Translations under genes and position numbers: made by a program
In this document: positions 8,055 to 16,543 of the stretch, one piece after another
Position numbering within the stretch: the first letter of the stretch is position 1
How the letters are laid out: every line of letters begins with the position of its first letter
Notes under the pieces: model-generated
Seen by the model: the letters and a program-made list of their open reading frames with translations, nothing else
Database searches by the model: none
What the model was told of the DNA's origin: nothing
Assembly (NCBI GenBank): GCA_019424965.1
Contig: JAHYYL010000013.1
Coordinates: 1-57,088 of the forward strand
Direction of reading: 5' to 3'
Length of the DNA stretch: 57,088 bases
Origin: Collinsella sp.
GTDB lineage: Bacteria; Actinomycetota; Coriobacteriia; Coriobacteriales; Coriobacteriaceae

Positions 8055-8743
8055 TACGCGTGATGGTCGTCGACGACCAGGCATCGGCGAGGATGGGCCT
8101 TTCCATGATGGTGGGGCGTGACCCGGAGCTCTCCGTGATCGCCACCGCCTTCGACGGAGGGGCGGCGCTCGCGGAGCTCGCGCGCCGGAAGGGTGCCGGC
8201 GAGCCCCTGCCCGACGTCGTCGTCTCGGACGTGCGCATGCCCGGGATGGGCGGCGTGACGCTCGCCCATGAGGTCGCCTCGCGCTTCCCCTCCGTGCGGA
8301 CGCTTTTGCTCACGACCTACGACAGGGACGACTACGCCCTGGGCGGGCTCGCCGCCGGCGCGGCCGGGTTCCTGCTCAAGGACGCCACCGCCCGCGAGCT
8401 GTGCCGAGCCGTCCGCGCGCTCGCCGCCGGCGGCGCCGTGCTCACGCCCCGCGTGACGCGGGAGGTCGTGGCCCGCGCCGTCCCGGGCGCCGCCGAGGAC
8501 CCCGAGCGGGCCCGCCTCCTGGAGGCGCTCTCCTCGCTATCGCCCCGCGAGCTCGAGACGGCGTCCTTCGTGGCCGAGGGGCTCTCGAACGAGGAGGTCG
8601 CCGCGCGCATGGTGATGGAGCCCGCGAGCGTCCGGAGGAACGTGAGCCGCGTGCTCGCCAAGCTCGGGCTGCGCGACCGCACCCAGCTCGCCGTGGCGTG
8701 GTGGAGGAGCGGGATGGGGTCACGGGAGTCGCGCGAGGGGTAG
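8051..8743 (+). CDS. NarL/FixJ family response regulator
   Basis: A 230-residue regulator with a receiver domain: acidic pair VVDDQ near residue 7, phospho-acceptor Asp in VVVSDVRMPGMGG, Thr in LLTTYD and Lys in FLLKDA. A LuxR-type DNA-binding domain follows, with LSPRELETASFVAEGLSNEEV and a recognition helix ending in VLAKLGLRDRTQLAV. It is coupled to the shortened kinase by a 4-bp overlap and probably controls the ABC pair upstream. It closely resembles the regulator at 8941-9651, which suggests that the modules share ancestry. Confidence 0.9.
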   Translation: MIRVMVVDDQASARMGLSMMVGRDPELSVIATAFDGGAALAELARRKGAGEPLPDVVVSDVRMPGMGGVTLAHEVASRFPSVRTLLLTTYDRDDYALGGLAAGAAGFLLKDATARELCRAVRALAAGGAVLTPRVTREVVARAVPGAAEDPERARLLEALSSLSPRELETASFVAEGLSNEEVAARMVMEPASVRRNVSRVLAKLGLRDRTQLAVAWWRSGMGSRESREG

Positions 8744-8774
8744 GCGACGGTGACTCACTCGTGAAACCGCATAT

Positions 8775-8828
8775 CAGGTGCCCGAGGACCAGCTCCAGGG
8801 CGGCGGTGAGGTGACGCTCTCGAGCTAG
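8775..8828 (+). pseudogene. Truncated copy of the repeated small-gene 3' end
   Basis: A stretch of about 54 bp encodes QVPEDQLQGGGEVTLSS and a stop, nearly identical at DNA level to the end of the frame at 2231-2458. Upstream of CAGGTGCCC the similarity stops, so only the 3' tail remains. It lies 31 bp after the stop of the response regulator gene. Confidence 0.55.
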
Positions 8829-8874
8829 GAGCGACGGCGCGGTCCCGCTGGAAAGAGGCCGTCCATGACGAGGG

Positions 8875-8905
8875 GCGCCCGCGGCGATTGCCGCGGGCGT
8901 TCTTT
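8875..8905. terminator. Rho-independent terminator
   Basis: A 9-bp GC stem GCCCGCGGC with complement and a GATT loop is followed by GTTCTTTC. It lies between the plus-strand response regulator and the convergent minus-strand regulator. Confidence 0.65.
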
Positions 8906-8940
8906 CACGCCTGCACCGCCTTTCGCTTTCAAGCGCCACC

Positions 8941-9651
8941 TCACAACCCGGCCTGGTACCACTTGACGGCTATCTGGGTGCGGTCGCGCAGGCCCAGCTT
9001 GGCGAGGATACGCGTGACGGCACGCTTGGCGCTCGCGGGCTGGACGGTGAGGCGCTCGGCGATCTCGGCGTTGGAGAGGCCGTCGGCAACGAGGGCGCAG
9101 ACCTCGCGCTCGCGGTCGGTCAGCCGGCGGAACGCGCGGCGCAGCTCGGCCGCGCGCTTATCCTGACCGGAGGCGCGCACGCTCCGGGCGAGGACCTCGC
9201 GCGTGACGCGGGGCGTGAGCACGGCGTCGCCGTCGGCGAGCGCGCGGACGGCCCGGCACAGCTCGCGGGCGGTGGCGTCCTTGAGGAGGAAGCCGGAGGC
9301 CCCCGCCTCGAGCCCGCCGAAGGCGTAGTCGTCCTCGTCGTAGGTGGTGAGCATGAGCACATGGACGTTCGGCCAGCGGCGGGTGATGGCGGCGGTGGCG
9401 TCGATGCCGTCGAGGACGGGCATGCGCACGTCCATGAGGACGACGCGAGGCAGGTCGCGCCCGAGCTCCTCGGCCCGCTCGATGCGGTCGATGACCTGAC
9501 GGCCGTCCTTCACCTCGAGCACGATGGCGAGGCCCGGGTCGCGCCGCACCATGAGCGCGAGGCCCAGGCGGGTCTCGGGCTGGTCGTCGACGATCATGAC
9601 GGGGATGCGCGCGGACGCGGCCGCTCCCGCGATACCGCTATTCGTCGCCAT
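8941..9651 (-). CDS. NarL/FixJ family response regulator
   Basis: A 236-residue regulator with receiver residues VDDQ, VVLMDVRMPVLDGID (acceptor Asp), LTTYDEDDYAFGG and FLLKDA, then a LuxR helix-turn-helix LTDREREVCALVADGLSNAE. The ATG at 9651 overlaps the end of the kinase gene by 14 bp in another frame. It is the last gene of a minus-strand operon (ATPase, two permeases, kinase, regulator) and probably regulates that transporter. Confidence 0.9.
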   Translation of the reverse strand: MATNSGIAGAAASARIPVMIVDDQPETRLGLALMVRRDPGLAIVLEVKDGRQVIDRIERAEELGRDLPRVVLMDVRMPVLDGIDATAAITRRWPNVHVLMLTTYDEDDYAFGGLEAGASGFLLKDATARELCRAVRALADGDAVLTPRVTREVLARSVRASGQDKRAAELRRAFRRLTDREREVCALVADGLSNAEIAERLTVQPASAKRAVTRILAKLGLRDRTQIAVKWYQAGL

Positions 9652-10948
9652 CGGGCTCCCCCTCCCCTTCGCCGGCCCCCGCCAATGACGGCAGATGCGC
9701 CTTGAGGCACCAGCCGCCCTCGTCAACCGAGTCGGCGGCGAGGGTTCCGCCCGATTCCCCGACCTCTCTGCGCAGGCGGGAGAGGCCCATGCCGGTGCCC
9801 GGACCCCCGGCCCCCTCGCCAGGGGCCCCGTCGTCCCGCACCGCGACGTCGGCGGCGCCATCCTCGCCGTGGTCCACCGAGACCGTGAGCCGCGAGAGCC
9901 CCACGGCGTGGCGCAGCGCGTTCGTGACGCCCTCGCGGCAGACGCGGAAGGCGAGGCCGACCTGGGAGGGGTCGTCCGGGCGGGTGCCCGTCTCCGTGAG
10001 GGCGGCCGTGACGCCGGCGGCGCGGACGGGCCCAAGAAGAGCGGCGATCTCGTCCCAGCGATGCGGCTCGGCCGGTTTCTCCGCAGACGCAGAGCCCGAC
10101 AGGGCGGGCGGCGCCGCCGTGCTCCCCGCCTCGCCCGCCAGTGCCCGCACGGCGCGGCGCGTGTCGACGAGCCCCGAGCGCGCCAGCTCGTTGATGCTCG
10201 CGATGGCCCGGTCGAGCTGCTCGTCCCCGGTCGCGCCGGCGAGCCCCTCCGAGAGCGCCACGATGGCCGTGAGGTCGTGCCCCACGGAGTCGTGTAGCTC
10301 GGCGGCGATGCGGCTCTTGGCGAACGCGCGGTCGCGCTCCGCCTCGGCGCGGGCGGCCGCCTCCGCCTCCCGGAGGCGCTGCCAGCGGAGGCGTGAGAGC
10401 AGCGCCGCCCCGAGCACCAGCATGAGCGGGTACCCGATGCCGGCGAGTGACAACGCAAGCGAGGGGGAGGATGATGCGGAGGCACCCGCGAACCCGTCGA
10501 CCACGGCGGAGAGCACGACGGCCGCGACGGCCGCGGCGCCGCCCGCGGCCGCCTCGCGCCGGGGCGCGCGGGCCACGCAGGCGTAGAGCGCGACGAGCGG
10601 GAGGAAGTACACGTACGCGAGCGCGCCCATCGCCGAGGCCATCAGGCCGACGATCGACTCGAAGAGCACGGAGACGACCGGGAGGCGGTAGCGCAGGAAC
10701 AGCGCCGCGCAGCCGACGGCCATGAGGACGAACAGCGTGGCCTGGGACGAGCGCGCCGACAGCGAGGGATCCGCCCCCGCGAACACCACGCGGGCGAACA
10801 TCGCCGCCTCCCACGCCGTGCAGAGCACGGGTGCGGCAAGCCGCAGGCGGAGTACGTCGCCCCACGCGTCCGACGGCGCTGCGGCGCCGGGGAGGCCCGA
10901 CCCGCATGGCTTCACGTCCAATCCCATCACCTCACATCCCGACACCAC
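9638..10948 (-). CDS. NarL-class sensor histidine kinase, complete
   Basis: A 436-residue kinase with about five to six membrane segments, a linker helix rich in Arg and Glu, the HisKA_3 box AELHDSVGHDLTAIVALSEG, and a HATPase_c domain with an N-box-like CREGVTNALRHA and glycine-rich GPGTGMGLSRLRREV. It therefore has every part missing from the kinase at 7194-8054. The start is uncertain: GTG 10948 or ATG 10927, neither with a good ribosome site. It follows the second permease gene by about 20 bp and overlaps its regulator gene. It probably senses a peptide or envelope stress and drives the ABC transporter upstream. Confidence 0.85.
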   Translation of the reverse strand: MVSGCEVMGLDVKPCGSGLPGAAAPSDAWGDVLRLRLAAPVLCTAWEAAMFARVVFAGADPSLSARSSQATLFVLMAVGCAALFLRYRLPVVSVLFESIVGLMASAMGALAYVYFLPLVALYACVARAPRREAAAGGAAAVAAVVLSAVVDGFAGASASSSPSLALSLAGIGYPLMLVLGAALLSRLRWQRLREAEAAARAEAERDRAFAKSRIAAELHDSVGHDLTAIVALSEGLAGATGDEQLDRAIASINELARSGLVDTRRAVRALAGEAGSTAAPPALSGSASAEKPAEPHRWDEIAALLGPVRAAGVTAALTETGTRPDDPSQVGLAFRVCREGVTNALRHAVGLSRLTVSVDHGEDGAADVAVRDDGAPGEGAGGPGTGMGLSRLRREVGESGGTLAADSVDEGGWCLKAHLPSLAGAGEGEGEPDGDE

Positions 10949-10969
10949 ATTGTACGAGCACGCCGGGCG

Positions 10970-11710
10970 CTACTTTGCCGCGACGACGTCGCGCGTGCGG
11001 AGCCAGGCCGAGGCGAAGGCGACCGAGCAGGCCACGTAGACGACGCTCAGCACGGCGATCTGGGCAATGTGCGGCGCGTCGAGCACCACGAGGGCGTTGC
11101 TGTTCATCCCGGACTGCATGAGCGAGTACGGGAAGACGTAGCCGAACCCTCCCATCGACGCCATGATGCCGAGGATGCCGCCGCCGAGGCCGACGCCCAC
11201 CGGCGCGGCGAAGCTGCGGACGAGCATGGACACGACGAGCTGGATGCCGCAGATGGCGAGGCTGCCGAGCCAGCCGAGGGCGACCTGCCCGGCAAGCATC
11301 GCCACCGGGAAGGCGCCGGGCACGCGCAGGACGAGGCCGCTCGCGACGAAGAACGCCGTCATGTCAGCGAACGCGACGAGGTCCAGGAGGGCGAGGACGA
11401 CGAGCTTGGCGATGAACACGTCGCGCGCGGGCACCGGGGCGACCATGAGCTCGTTCCAGTTGGAGCCCATGTGCTCGAGCCGCCACAGGTAGCTCGCGCC
11501 CGCGCCGATGAGCGCCGGAAGGAAGAAGTAGCAGATGAACAGGGTGTGCTGGGTCCAGAGGTTCTCCCAGCCGGGCGTGAGGAGGTCGAGGTTGGCCACG
11601 TAGTTGGCGCTCCCGATGAGCGCGGAGACGACGGGCAGCGCGGCGAAGGCGGCCCAGACGGGCGCCCGGCGCATCTTGATGAACTCGACGGATATGCAGG
11701 ATGCAAGCAT
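10970..11710 (-). CDS. LanG-like ABC permease (lantibiotic-immunity type)
   Basis: A 246-residue integral membrane protein with six predicted helices. The N-terminus SVEFIKMRRAPVWAAFAALP and the loop HMGSNWNELMVAPVPARDVF are typical of MutG/EpiG-type permeases. The ATG at 11710 is chosen because GGAGG lies seven bases upstream. An in-frame TTG two codons earlier is less likely. It is the second permease of an ATPase-permease-permease set, and the two permeases would form a heterodimer in the membrane. No lantibiotic synthetase or precursor gene is visible nearby, so it probably gives protection against foreign peptides. Confidence 0.8.
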   Translation of the reverse strand: MLASCISVEFIKMRRAPVWAAFAALPVVSALIGSANYVANLDLLTPGWENLWTQHTLFICYFFLPALIGAGASYLWRLEHMGSNWNELMVAPVPARDVFIAKLVVLALLDLVAFADMTAFFVASGLVLRVPGAFPVAMLAGQVALGWLGSLAICGIQLVVSMLVRSFAAPVGVGLGGGILGIMASMGGFGYVFPYSLMQSGMNSNALVVLDAPHIAQIAVLSVVYVACSVAFASAWLRTRDVVAAK

Positions 11711-11722
11711 GGTCAAACCTCC

Positions 11723-12502
11723 CTACAGCTCGCGGGCGGCGAAGGCGCGCCTGGAGGCGATGAACGCGGAGATGGTCACAGCGACGCAGATGGCGAGCCC
11801 CGCGGCCGGGAACGGCGCCGCCCAGAACCTCATGTGCTGCGAGGCGTCGTAGGCCCCGTCGACGAGGCGACACACGAAGAAGTACGCGCTCGGCACGAAC
11901 CAGCTGAACACCGGAGGCAGATAGGCGATGAAGAGCCCCAGAAAGCAGAGGCCCACGCCCACGATCATCGGGACGAACTGGTTCGCCGTGGCGAGGCAGA
12001 CCGCCTGCACGATGGTGACGAGCATGGCGCACACAGCGAAGGTGCAGAGGGCATAGCGGGCGAGCAGGGCCGGCCCCGGCAGGTTCTGTTGGAACCCGAT
12101 CCCGTACGCGACCGCCGCCACGCCCGCCGTCTGGACGCCCACGACCACGGCGAGGATCAGGAGGCACGCCGCCCACTTGGCCGCGACCACGCGCCGGGCG
12201 TCCTCCATGGTGAGCAACAGCTTCCACATGTTCGCGTGGTTCTCCACGTCGGTGACGGTGGAGGAGACGATGGCGCAGAGCAGCGGCAGCACGATGGCGT
12301 TCAGCTGCGGCAGCATGTAGAGGATGCCGTCGAAGTCCGGGTTGTGCCTCACGGTGTTGGAGGCGCCCGCGACGAGCCAGGCGAACTGGAACGCGAGCAA
12401 ACCCAGGCTCGCCAGCCACAGGTGCTTGCGGCGAGCCTTGGCGAACTCGAGGGCGACGGACTGGACGAGGCCGGGCTGGCCGGCGCTGGCGGCGGTTCCC
12501 AT
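11723..12502 (-). CDS. LanE-like ABC permease (lantibiotic-immunity type)
   Basis: A 259-residue membrane protein with about six helices. The N-terminal LEFAKARRKHLWLASLGLLA and the loop TDVENHANMWKLLLTMEDARR resemble MutE/EpiE permeases. The gene starts at 12502, where TGATG joins the ATPase stop to the permease start with one shared base. It is partnered with the permease at 10970 and the ATPase at 12502. Confidence 0.8.
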   Translation of the reverse strand: MGTAASAGQPGLVQSVALEFAKARRKHLWLASLGLLAFQFAWLVAGASNTVRHNPDFDGILYMLPQLNAIVLPLLCAIVSSTVTDVENHANMWKLLLTMEDARRVVAAKWAACLLILAVVVGVQTAGVAAVAYGIGFQQNLPGPALLARYALCTFAVCAMLVTIVQAVCLATANQFVPMIVGVGLCFLGLFIAYLPPVFSWFVPSAYFFVCRLVDGAYDASQHMRFWAAPFPAAGLAICVAVTISAFIASRRAFAAREL

Positions 12503-13500
12503 CAGAGCGTCGCCTCCATCCCCGTGAGCTTGAGGAATATGTCCTCGAGGCTCTCGCTCCGCTCCTCCAGCCGCACGACGCCGATGCCGCGCCTGGCGAG
12601 CCCGAGCGTCACCTGCCCGGCGGTCGCGTCGTCCACGGCCCTGATGCGCAGCCACTCCCCGTCGGCCACCGTGCCCGGCAGCGCCCCCGCCGCCGCGGCG
12701 CTGTCCGTGGTGCGCAGCGCCAGCCATCGGCGCGCGCGGGCGTGCAGGTCGGCCATGCTCCCCTGCCAGACCATGCGGCCCCTGTTGATGATGCCCACGT
12801 GGTCGGCCATCTGGTCGATCTCGGAGAGCAGGTGGCTGGAGACGATGACCGTGCAGCCGAAGCGCCCCGGCATCTCGCGCACGAGCTGGCGGATCTCGTG
12901 GATGCCGGAGGGGTCGAGGCCGTTGGTGGGCTCGTCCAGGAGCAGCAGCCTTGGGTGCCCCATGAGCGCGGCGGCGATGCCCAGGCGCTGCCTCATGCCG
13001 AGGGAGAAGTGTCCGACGAGCTTCCGCTGCGTCTTCGCGTCGTCCAGGCGCACGACCGAGAGGGCCTCGTCGATACAGCTCTCGGGCAGCCCGCGCAGGC
13101 GCCGCACGATCTCGAGGTTCTCGCGCGCCGTGAGGTGCGGATAGCAGCTGGGGGCCTCGATGAGCGAGCCCACTTCGCGCAGCACCTCGAGGCGGTTGGC
13201 CGGGGTCATCTCCCGCCCGAGCACGACGGCCTCGCCGCCTGATGCGTGCACGAGCCCGAGCAGCATCTTCATCGTGGTTGACTTGCCCGCCCCGTTGGGG
13301 CCGAGGAAGCCGTACACCGCGCCCTCGGGCACCTCGAGGTCCATGTCGTCCACGACCGTCGCGTCGCCGTAGCGCTTGGTGAGCCCGCGGGTGGATACGG
13401 CGAGGGACTCGCCCGCTGCCGCAGCGCGCCGTGCCATCGTTGTCGTCCATCCGGTCTCCCCCGCCGTGGCCATCGGACGTTCCAATGTCTGAGAAGCCAT
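12502..13500 (-). CDS. ABC transporter ATPase, LanF/BcrA type
   Basis: A 332-residue ATPase. Walker A is GPNGAGKSTT, the signature is FSLGMRQRLGIA, Walker B is RLLLLDEPTNGLDP, and the H-loop is VSSHLL. The Q-loop Glu of LIEAPSCYPHLTARENLEI is the usual feature of LanF proteins, which have Glu in place of Gln. A C-terminal extension of about 100 residues resembles the regulatory tail of bacitracin-export ATPases. An N-terminal leader of about 35 residues precedes the ABC fold. The start at 13500 has GAAGGGA upstream. It heads a five-gene minus-strand operon. Confidence 0.9.
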   Translation of the reverse strand: MASQTLERPMATAGETGWTTTMARRAAAAGESLAVSTRGLTKRYGDATVVDDMDLEVPEGAVYGFLGPNGAGKSTTMKMLLGLVHASGGEAVVLGREMTPANRLEVLREVGSLIEAPSCYPHLTARENLEIVRRLRGLPESCIDEALSVVRLDDAKTQRKLVGHFSLGMRQRLGIAAALMGHPRLLLLDEPTNGLDPSGIHEIRQLVREMPGRFGCTVIVSSHLLSEIDQMADHVGIINRGRMVWQGSMADLHARARRWLALRTTDSAAAAGALPGTVADGEWLRIRAVDDATAGQVTLGLARRGIGVVRLEERSESLEDIFLKLTGMEATL

Positions 13501-13613
13501 ATCATGTTCCCTTCTCGTGAATCTCCGCAGCCGCGCCGTATCTCACGACGCGATGACATTCTTTCGCAGAAGGGACACGGAACCGGTGCCGCTGAGCCGG
13601 TTGACACCTTTGG

Positions 13614-13914
13614 GTGACAGCGAATATAAAAGGCAAGTCGCTTCACCCTGAAGCCAGCAAAACCAGCCCGAGAAGCGTGGAGGCCCTGGCGACCAGCAGC
13701 GTCGCCACAGACTGGCTCATCATGAGTCGAAGCGTAGAGGACCCGGGCGGGAGCCAGATGACGAACACTCAGCCCATGTGCGATGGCCTGGACTCCGGGC
13801 AAATGCCACCCGAGGACCAGCTCCTGGGCGGCAGGGAGATGACATCCTCAGGCAAGACGCAAGATAAACCTGCCTGGCCTCCACACCTGAGCGGGATTCT
13901 CTTCATCGCTCAGG
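13614..13914 (+). pseudogene. Degenerate relative of the repeated small ORF
   Basis: The frame from 13614 contains VEALATSSVATDWLIMSRS, DSGQMP and PEDQLLGGREMTSS. These align in order with the frame at 2231-2458, with one short gap before PEDQL. The earlier stop is lost and the frame runs on into the antisense of another pseudogene. It stands upstream of, and divergent from, the LanFEG-type operon. The function is unknown. Confidence 0.45.
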
Positions 13915-14201
13915 CTATATAGCGTCTCCGTAAAATCCCTCATGGCTATACTCGCGCCACTTGAGGTACATCTCTCGATAGTTCTTCTTTATTTAACTTC
14001 TGGATGATGGCGATTCCACGGTCGGATAACTAACCACGATGCTGAAGCTCGGTATCCCCCATTCGCCCTGACAAAAAACTACGCGGAACCCGTCTCCGTC
14101 AGTCGACCATCACTGGCGTGGACGTGCATGCACTCAACGACGCAAAACGAGGTGAAATATAGGTAGTATCCAGCAACCTTGAATTGGAAGTACTTAGGCA
14201 T
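13915..14201 (-). pseudogene. DUF4160-like gene with stops and frameshift
   Basis: From ATG 14201 the minus strand reads MPKYFQFKVAGYYLYFTS, then MHVHASDGRLTETGSA, then a TAG. Homology continues across breaks as FFVRANG, DTELQHRG (another stop), LSDRGIAIIQK, and in a third frame KKNYREMYLKWREYSHEGF ending at 13915. These pieces match, in order, a small family with His-x-His-Ala-Ser that I relate to DUF4160 (inferred). The start overlaps the stop of the 77-residue gene by 8 bp, so it was the third gene of an operon and is now broken. Confidence 0.65.
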
Positions 14202-14427
14202 GATTCGTCCCAAGGAACTCCCTGTTGTTGGAAAAATAGCCCCGCACAATGCCAAGCTCCATGTCGTCCATGCTCGTCTCGAGAACGTTGCCTTCGCTGT
14301 CGAGAACAGCTGCCGTGGTGGGCGAGTTGAGATTGAGAACCCGGATTCGGTCATCATCCTCCTGGGAGAAGGCGTAGCCGTTCACAATCATGTCGGATGT
14401 ACTCGCGACCGTCTCGATGTCAGGCAT
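14194..14427 (-). CDS. Small protein of a three-gene cassette, unknown function
   Basis: A 77-residue acidic protein (MPDIETVASTSDMIVNGYAF onward) with a start at 14427 behind GGAGGT. Its upstream end overlaps the 96-residue gene by 8 bp, and its stop overlaps the DUF4160-like pseudogene start. No enzymatic motif is visible. The tight overlaps suggest that the three products act together, possibly as a toxin-antitoxin-like or regulatory unit. This is inference from organisation only. Confidence 0.65.
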   Translation of the reverse strand: MPDIETVASTSDMIVNGYAFSQEDDDRIRVLNLNSPTTAAVLDSEGNVLETSMDDMELGIVRGYFSNNREFLGTNHA

Positions 14428-14710
14428 GAGCCACCTCCACATTTTTAATGGGAAAGAGGAACGCATCCGGGTCTATGTACAGGTCCTTAAGAATCGGCAC
14501 GAGATCGATGTATTCTTCCTCGTCGCCCGCATTGTGCGCATACTTGGCGTCGGCAACGAGATAGCCCGCATCCCATCGCTTCACGCGGGTGTAGTGCTCA
14601 AGTGAATACGGAGCACGAAACCGAATGAGAGCGTCTCTAAATCGGAACTCCGTGAAGCCATTTGAATTGCCAAGGGTTGCCGTGTTCTGAACGTTCGTCC
14701 TCACCGCCAT
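14420..14710 (-). CDS. Small protein heading the three-gene cassette, unknown function
   Basis: A 96-residue protein (MAVRTNVQNTATLGNSNG onward) starts at 14710 behind TGGAGGTGG. It is rich in aromatic and acidic residues, with the stretch EEEYIDLVPILKDLYIDPDA near the C-terminus and no membrane segment or signal peptide. It is the first gene of the cassette 14710-13915. A possible -10 element, near TAGAATTGATAAA on the minus strand, lies about 25 bp upstream. The family was not identified. Confidence 0.65.
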   Translation of the reverse strand: MAVRTNVQNTATLGNSNGFTEFRFRDALIRFRAPYSLEHYTRVKRWDAGYLVADAKYAHNAGDEEEYIDLVPILKDLYIDPDAFLFPIKNVEVAHA

Positions 14711-14831
14711 GGTCCCACCTCCAACTCAGCCTTTATCAATTCTACCCTTGCCATCGATAGGGCAGCCGATGCTCGGACAACATTGACAGGGCAGCACCCG
14801 CTCGTGGGATGACAAATGCGCCAGGCAAATG

Positions 14832-15809
14832 TCAGGTTCGGTCCCGCTCATCCTCCTGCCAGGAGGAGATGATGTCGATGAGGGCCGCATCGAGCCGGTG
14901 CGTGGCATCGAGGATGGCGCGGGCCTCGTCGGCCTGCTCGCCCTGGAGCCGGCCTTCCTCGAGATCTGCGGCGAGGAGCTCGGCGTTGCCCTGGATGAGG
15001 GTGAGCGGGGTCTTGAGCTCGTGGGCGAGTGTCTCCATGCGCTGGCGCCGGGTCTCCTCAGACGCCATCTGCTCCTCGAGGGACCGCTTCAGCGAGACGC
15101 GCATGCGCTCCATCGCGGCGAGCACGTCGTCGACCTCGGCCACGTCGCTCGTGCCGGCGGGCTTGTCGAGGTCGTCGGCGGCAACGGCATTTGCCGCCGC
15201 CACGAGCGGCTCCATCTTGCGCGTGAGCACGCGGGCGGCGCGCAGGGCGACGAGAACAACCATGAGAACCGTGCCGATGATGGTCGAGGTGAGCCAGAGG
15301 TCCTGGGGGTTCGGCCAGGACGCATCCCGTGCGTGGTCGGCCCAGTGGGGCATCATGTCCCAGGAGATTGCTGCCCAGGTACCATCGGCGAGCTTCACGG
15401 CCGCCACCCGCGCGTACGAGCCGGACGAGACGTCGGGGCCGGGGCGGGCGGACGTCTCACCGGCGGCAACCGCAGAAGAGACGGACGTCTGGGCGCTGGC
15501 GAGTGCTTCCTCCCCCATGTCCGAGAAGAGGACGCTGCCCGAGGCCGAAAGCCGCGCCACGCGGTATGCGGTGGAGAGCGAGTCGGGATCAAGATGACCC
15601 GCCGAAGCGATGTCGCCGACAGTCTCGTCCGCATGGGTCGAGCCCCAGTCCGCCGGGAGCACCTCGCCGCGCGCCATCGCGCCGGTGAACAGTGCCCAAG
15701 GCCCGCCCACGGTCAGCAGCGCCGCGAACAGGACGAGGACGAAGTAGCGACCGACTACGAGGGCAAGCGGGACGCGAATGCGGCCGTCCAAACCGCGAAG
15801 ACGGCTCAT
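14832..15809 (-). CDS. OmpR-class sensor histidine kinase lacking the ATPase domain
   Basis: A 325-residue protein. A first membrane segment YFVLVLFAALLTVGG near residues 20-38 precedes an extracytoplasmic region of about 120 residues. A second segment LTSTIIGTVLMVVLVAL and a HAMP-like linker follow, then the HisKA box METLAHELKTPLTLIQGNAE with its His. It ends some 55 residues later with SSWQEDERDRT, and the downstream sequence does not encode a HATPase_c domain in any frame. Catalytic residues are therefore missing. The start at 15809 overlaps the regulator stop as ATGA. It is either a pseudokinase or a recent deletion. Confidence 0.75.
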   Translation of the reverse strand: MSRLRGLDGRIRVPLALVVGRYFVLVLFAALLTVGGPWALFTGAMARGEVLPADWGSTHADETVGDIASAGHLDPDSLSTAYRVARLSASGSVLFSDMGEEALASAQTSVSSAVAAGETSARPGPDVSSGSYARVAAVKLADGTWAAISWDMMPHWADHARDASWPNPQDLWLTSTIIGTVLMVVLVALRAARVLTRKMEPLVAAANAVAADDLDKPAGTSDVAEVDDVLAAMERMRVSLKRSLEEQMASEETRRQRMETLAHELKTPLTLIQGNAELLAADLEEGRLQGEQADEARAILDATHRLDAALIDIISSWQEDERDRT

Positions 15810-16492
15810 CTCCCCGTCTCCCACTTGTACCCAACGCCCCACACGGTGGCGATGGGATCGACGCCCGCGACTCGGAGCTTGGCACGCGCCTTGCCCACAT
15901 GCACCGAGACGGCCGCGTCATCCGCCTCGCTCTCCCAGCCCCGCACCGCCTCGCGAATCTGCGACCGGCTGTAGGCGCGACCGGGATGCTTGGCGAGAAA
16001 CTCGCAGATGCCATATTCGGTAGGCGTGAGGGGGACGGGCGCGCCGGTCGAGCCGTCGGGAGCTGTCACGTTGAGCTCGCGCGCCCCGAGGTCGAAGCGT
16101 GCACGTCCGAGGTCGAGCACGCTCCGGCGCACCCGGCGCTCGCGGCGGAGCGACGCAGCCACCTTCGCGCGCAGCTCCGCCACGCCGAAGGGCTTGCGCA
16201 CGTAGTCGTCGGCGCCGAGGCCGAGGCCCAGCACCGCGTCGTCCTCGGTGACCTTGGCCGTGAGGAACATGATGGGCCCGTCGAAGCGGCCCCGGACGAG
16301 GCGGACCAGTTCGAAGCCACCGAGACCGGGCATCATCACGTCCGTGAGGATAAGGTCGTAACGAGAGAGATCCATCGCAGGGACCGTCGTTGGGTCGTCG
16401 GCGCACTCGACCTTGTGACCGTCGCGGGAGAGTGCCCGCTCGAGCAGCTGAAGTATGGCGCGGTCGTCATCGACCGCGAGGATGCGAGCCAT
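15806..16492 (-). CDS. OmpR/PhoB family response regulator
   Basis: A 228-residue regulator with receiver residues AVDDD, LILTDVMMPGLGG (acceptor Asp), LTAKVTEDD and VRKPFG, then a winged-helix domain with LTPTEYGICEFLAKHPGRAY and VHVGKARAKLR near the C-terminus. The ATG at 16492 follows GAGGGAGG. It precedes the shortened kinase with a 4-bp overlap and follows the lipoprotein gene. It likely controls the LanFEG-like operon at 16954-19336. Confidence 0.9.
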   Translation of the reverse strand: MARILAVDDDRAILQLLERALSRDGHKVECADDPTTVPAMDLSRYDLILTDVMMPGLGGFELVRLVRGRFDGPIMFLTAKVTEDDAVLGLGLGADDYVRKPFGVAELRAKVAASLRRERRVRRSVLDLGRARFDLGARELNVTAPDGSTGAPVPLTPTEYGICEFLAKHPGRAYSRSQIREAVRGWESEADDAAVSVHVGKARAKLRVAGVDPIATVWGVGYKWETGR

Positions 16493-16543
16493 CGTGCCCT
16501 CCCTCATCGAATGCCTGCCAAACGGCCTGCAGCTCAACCAATC

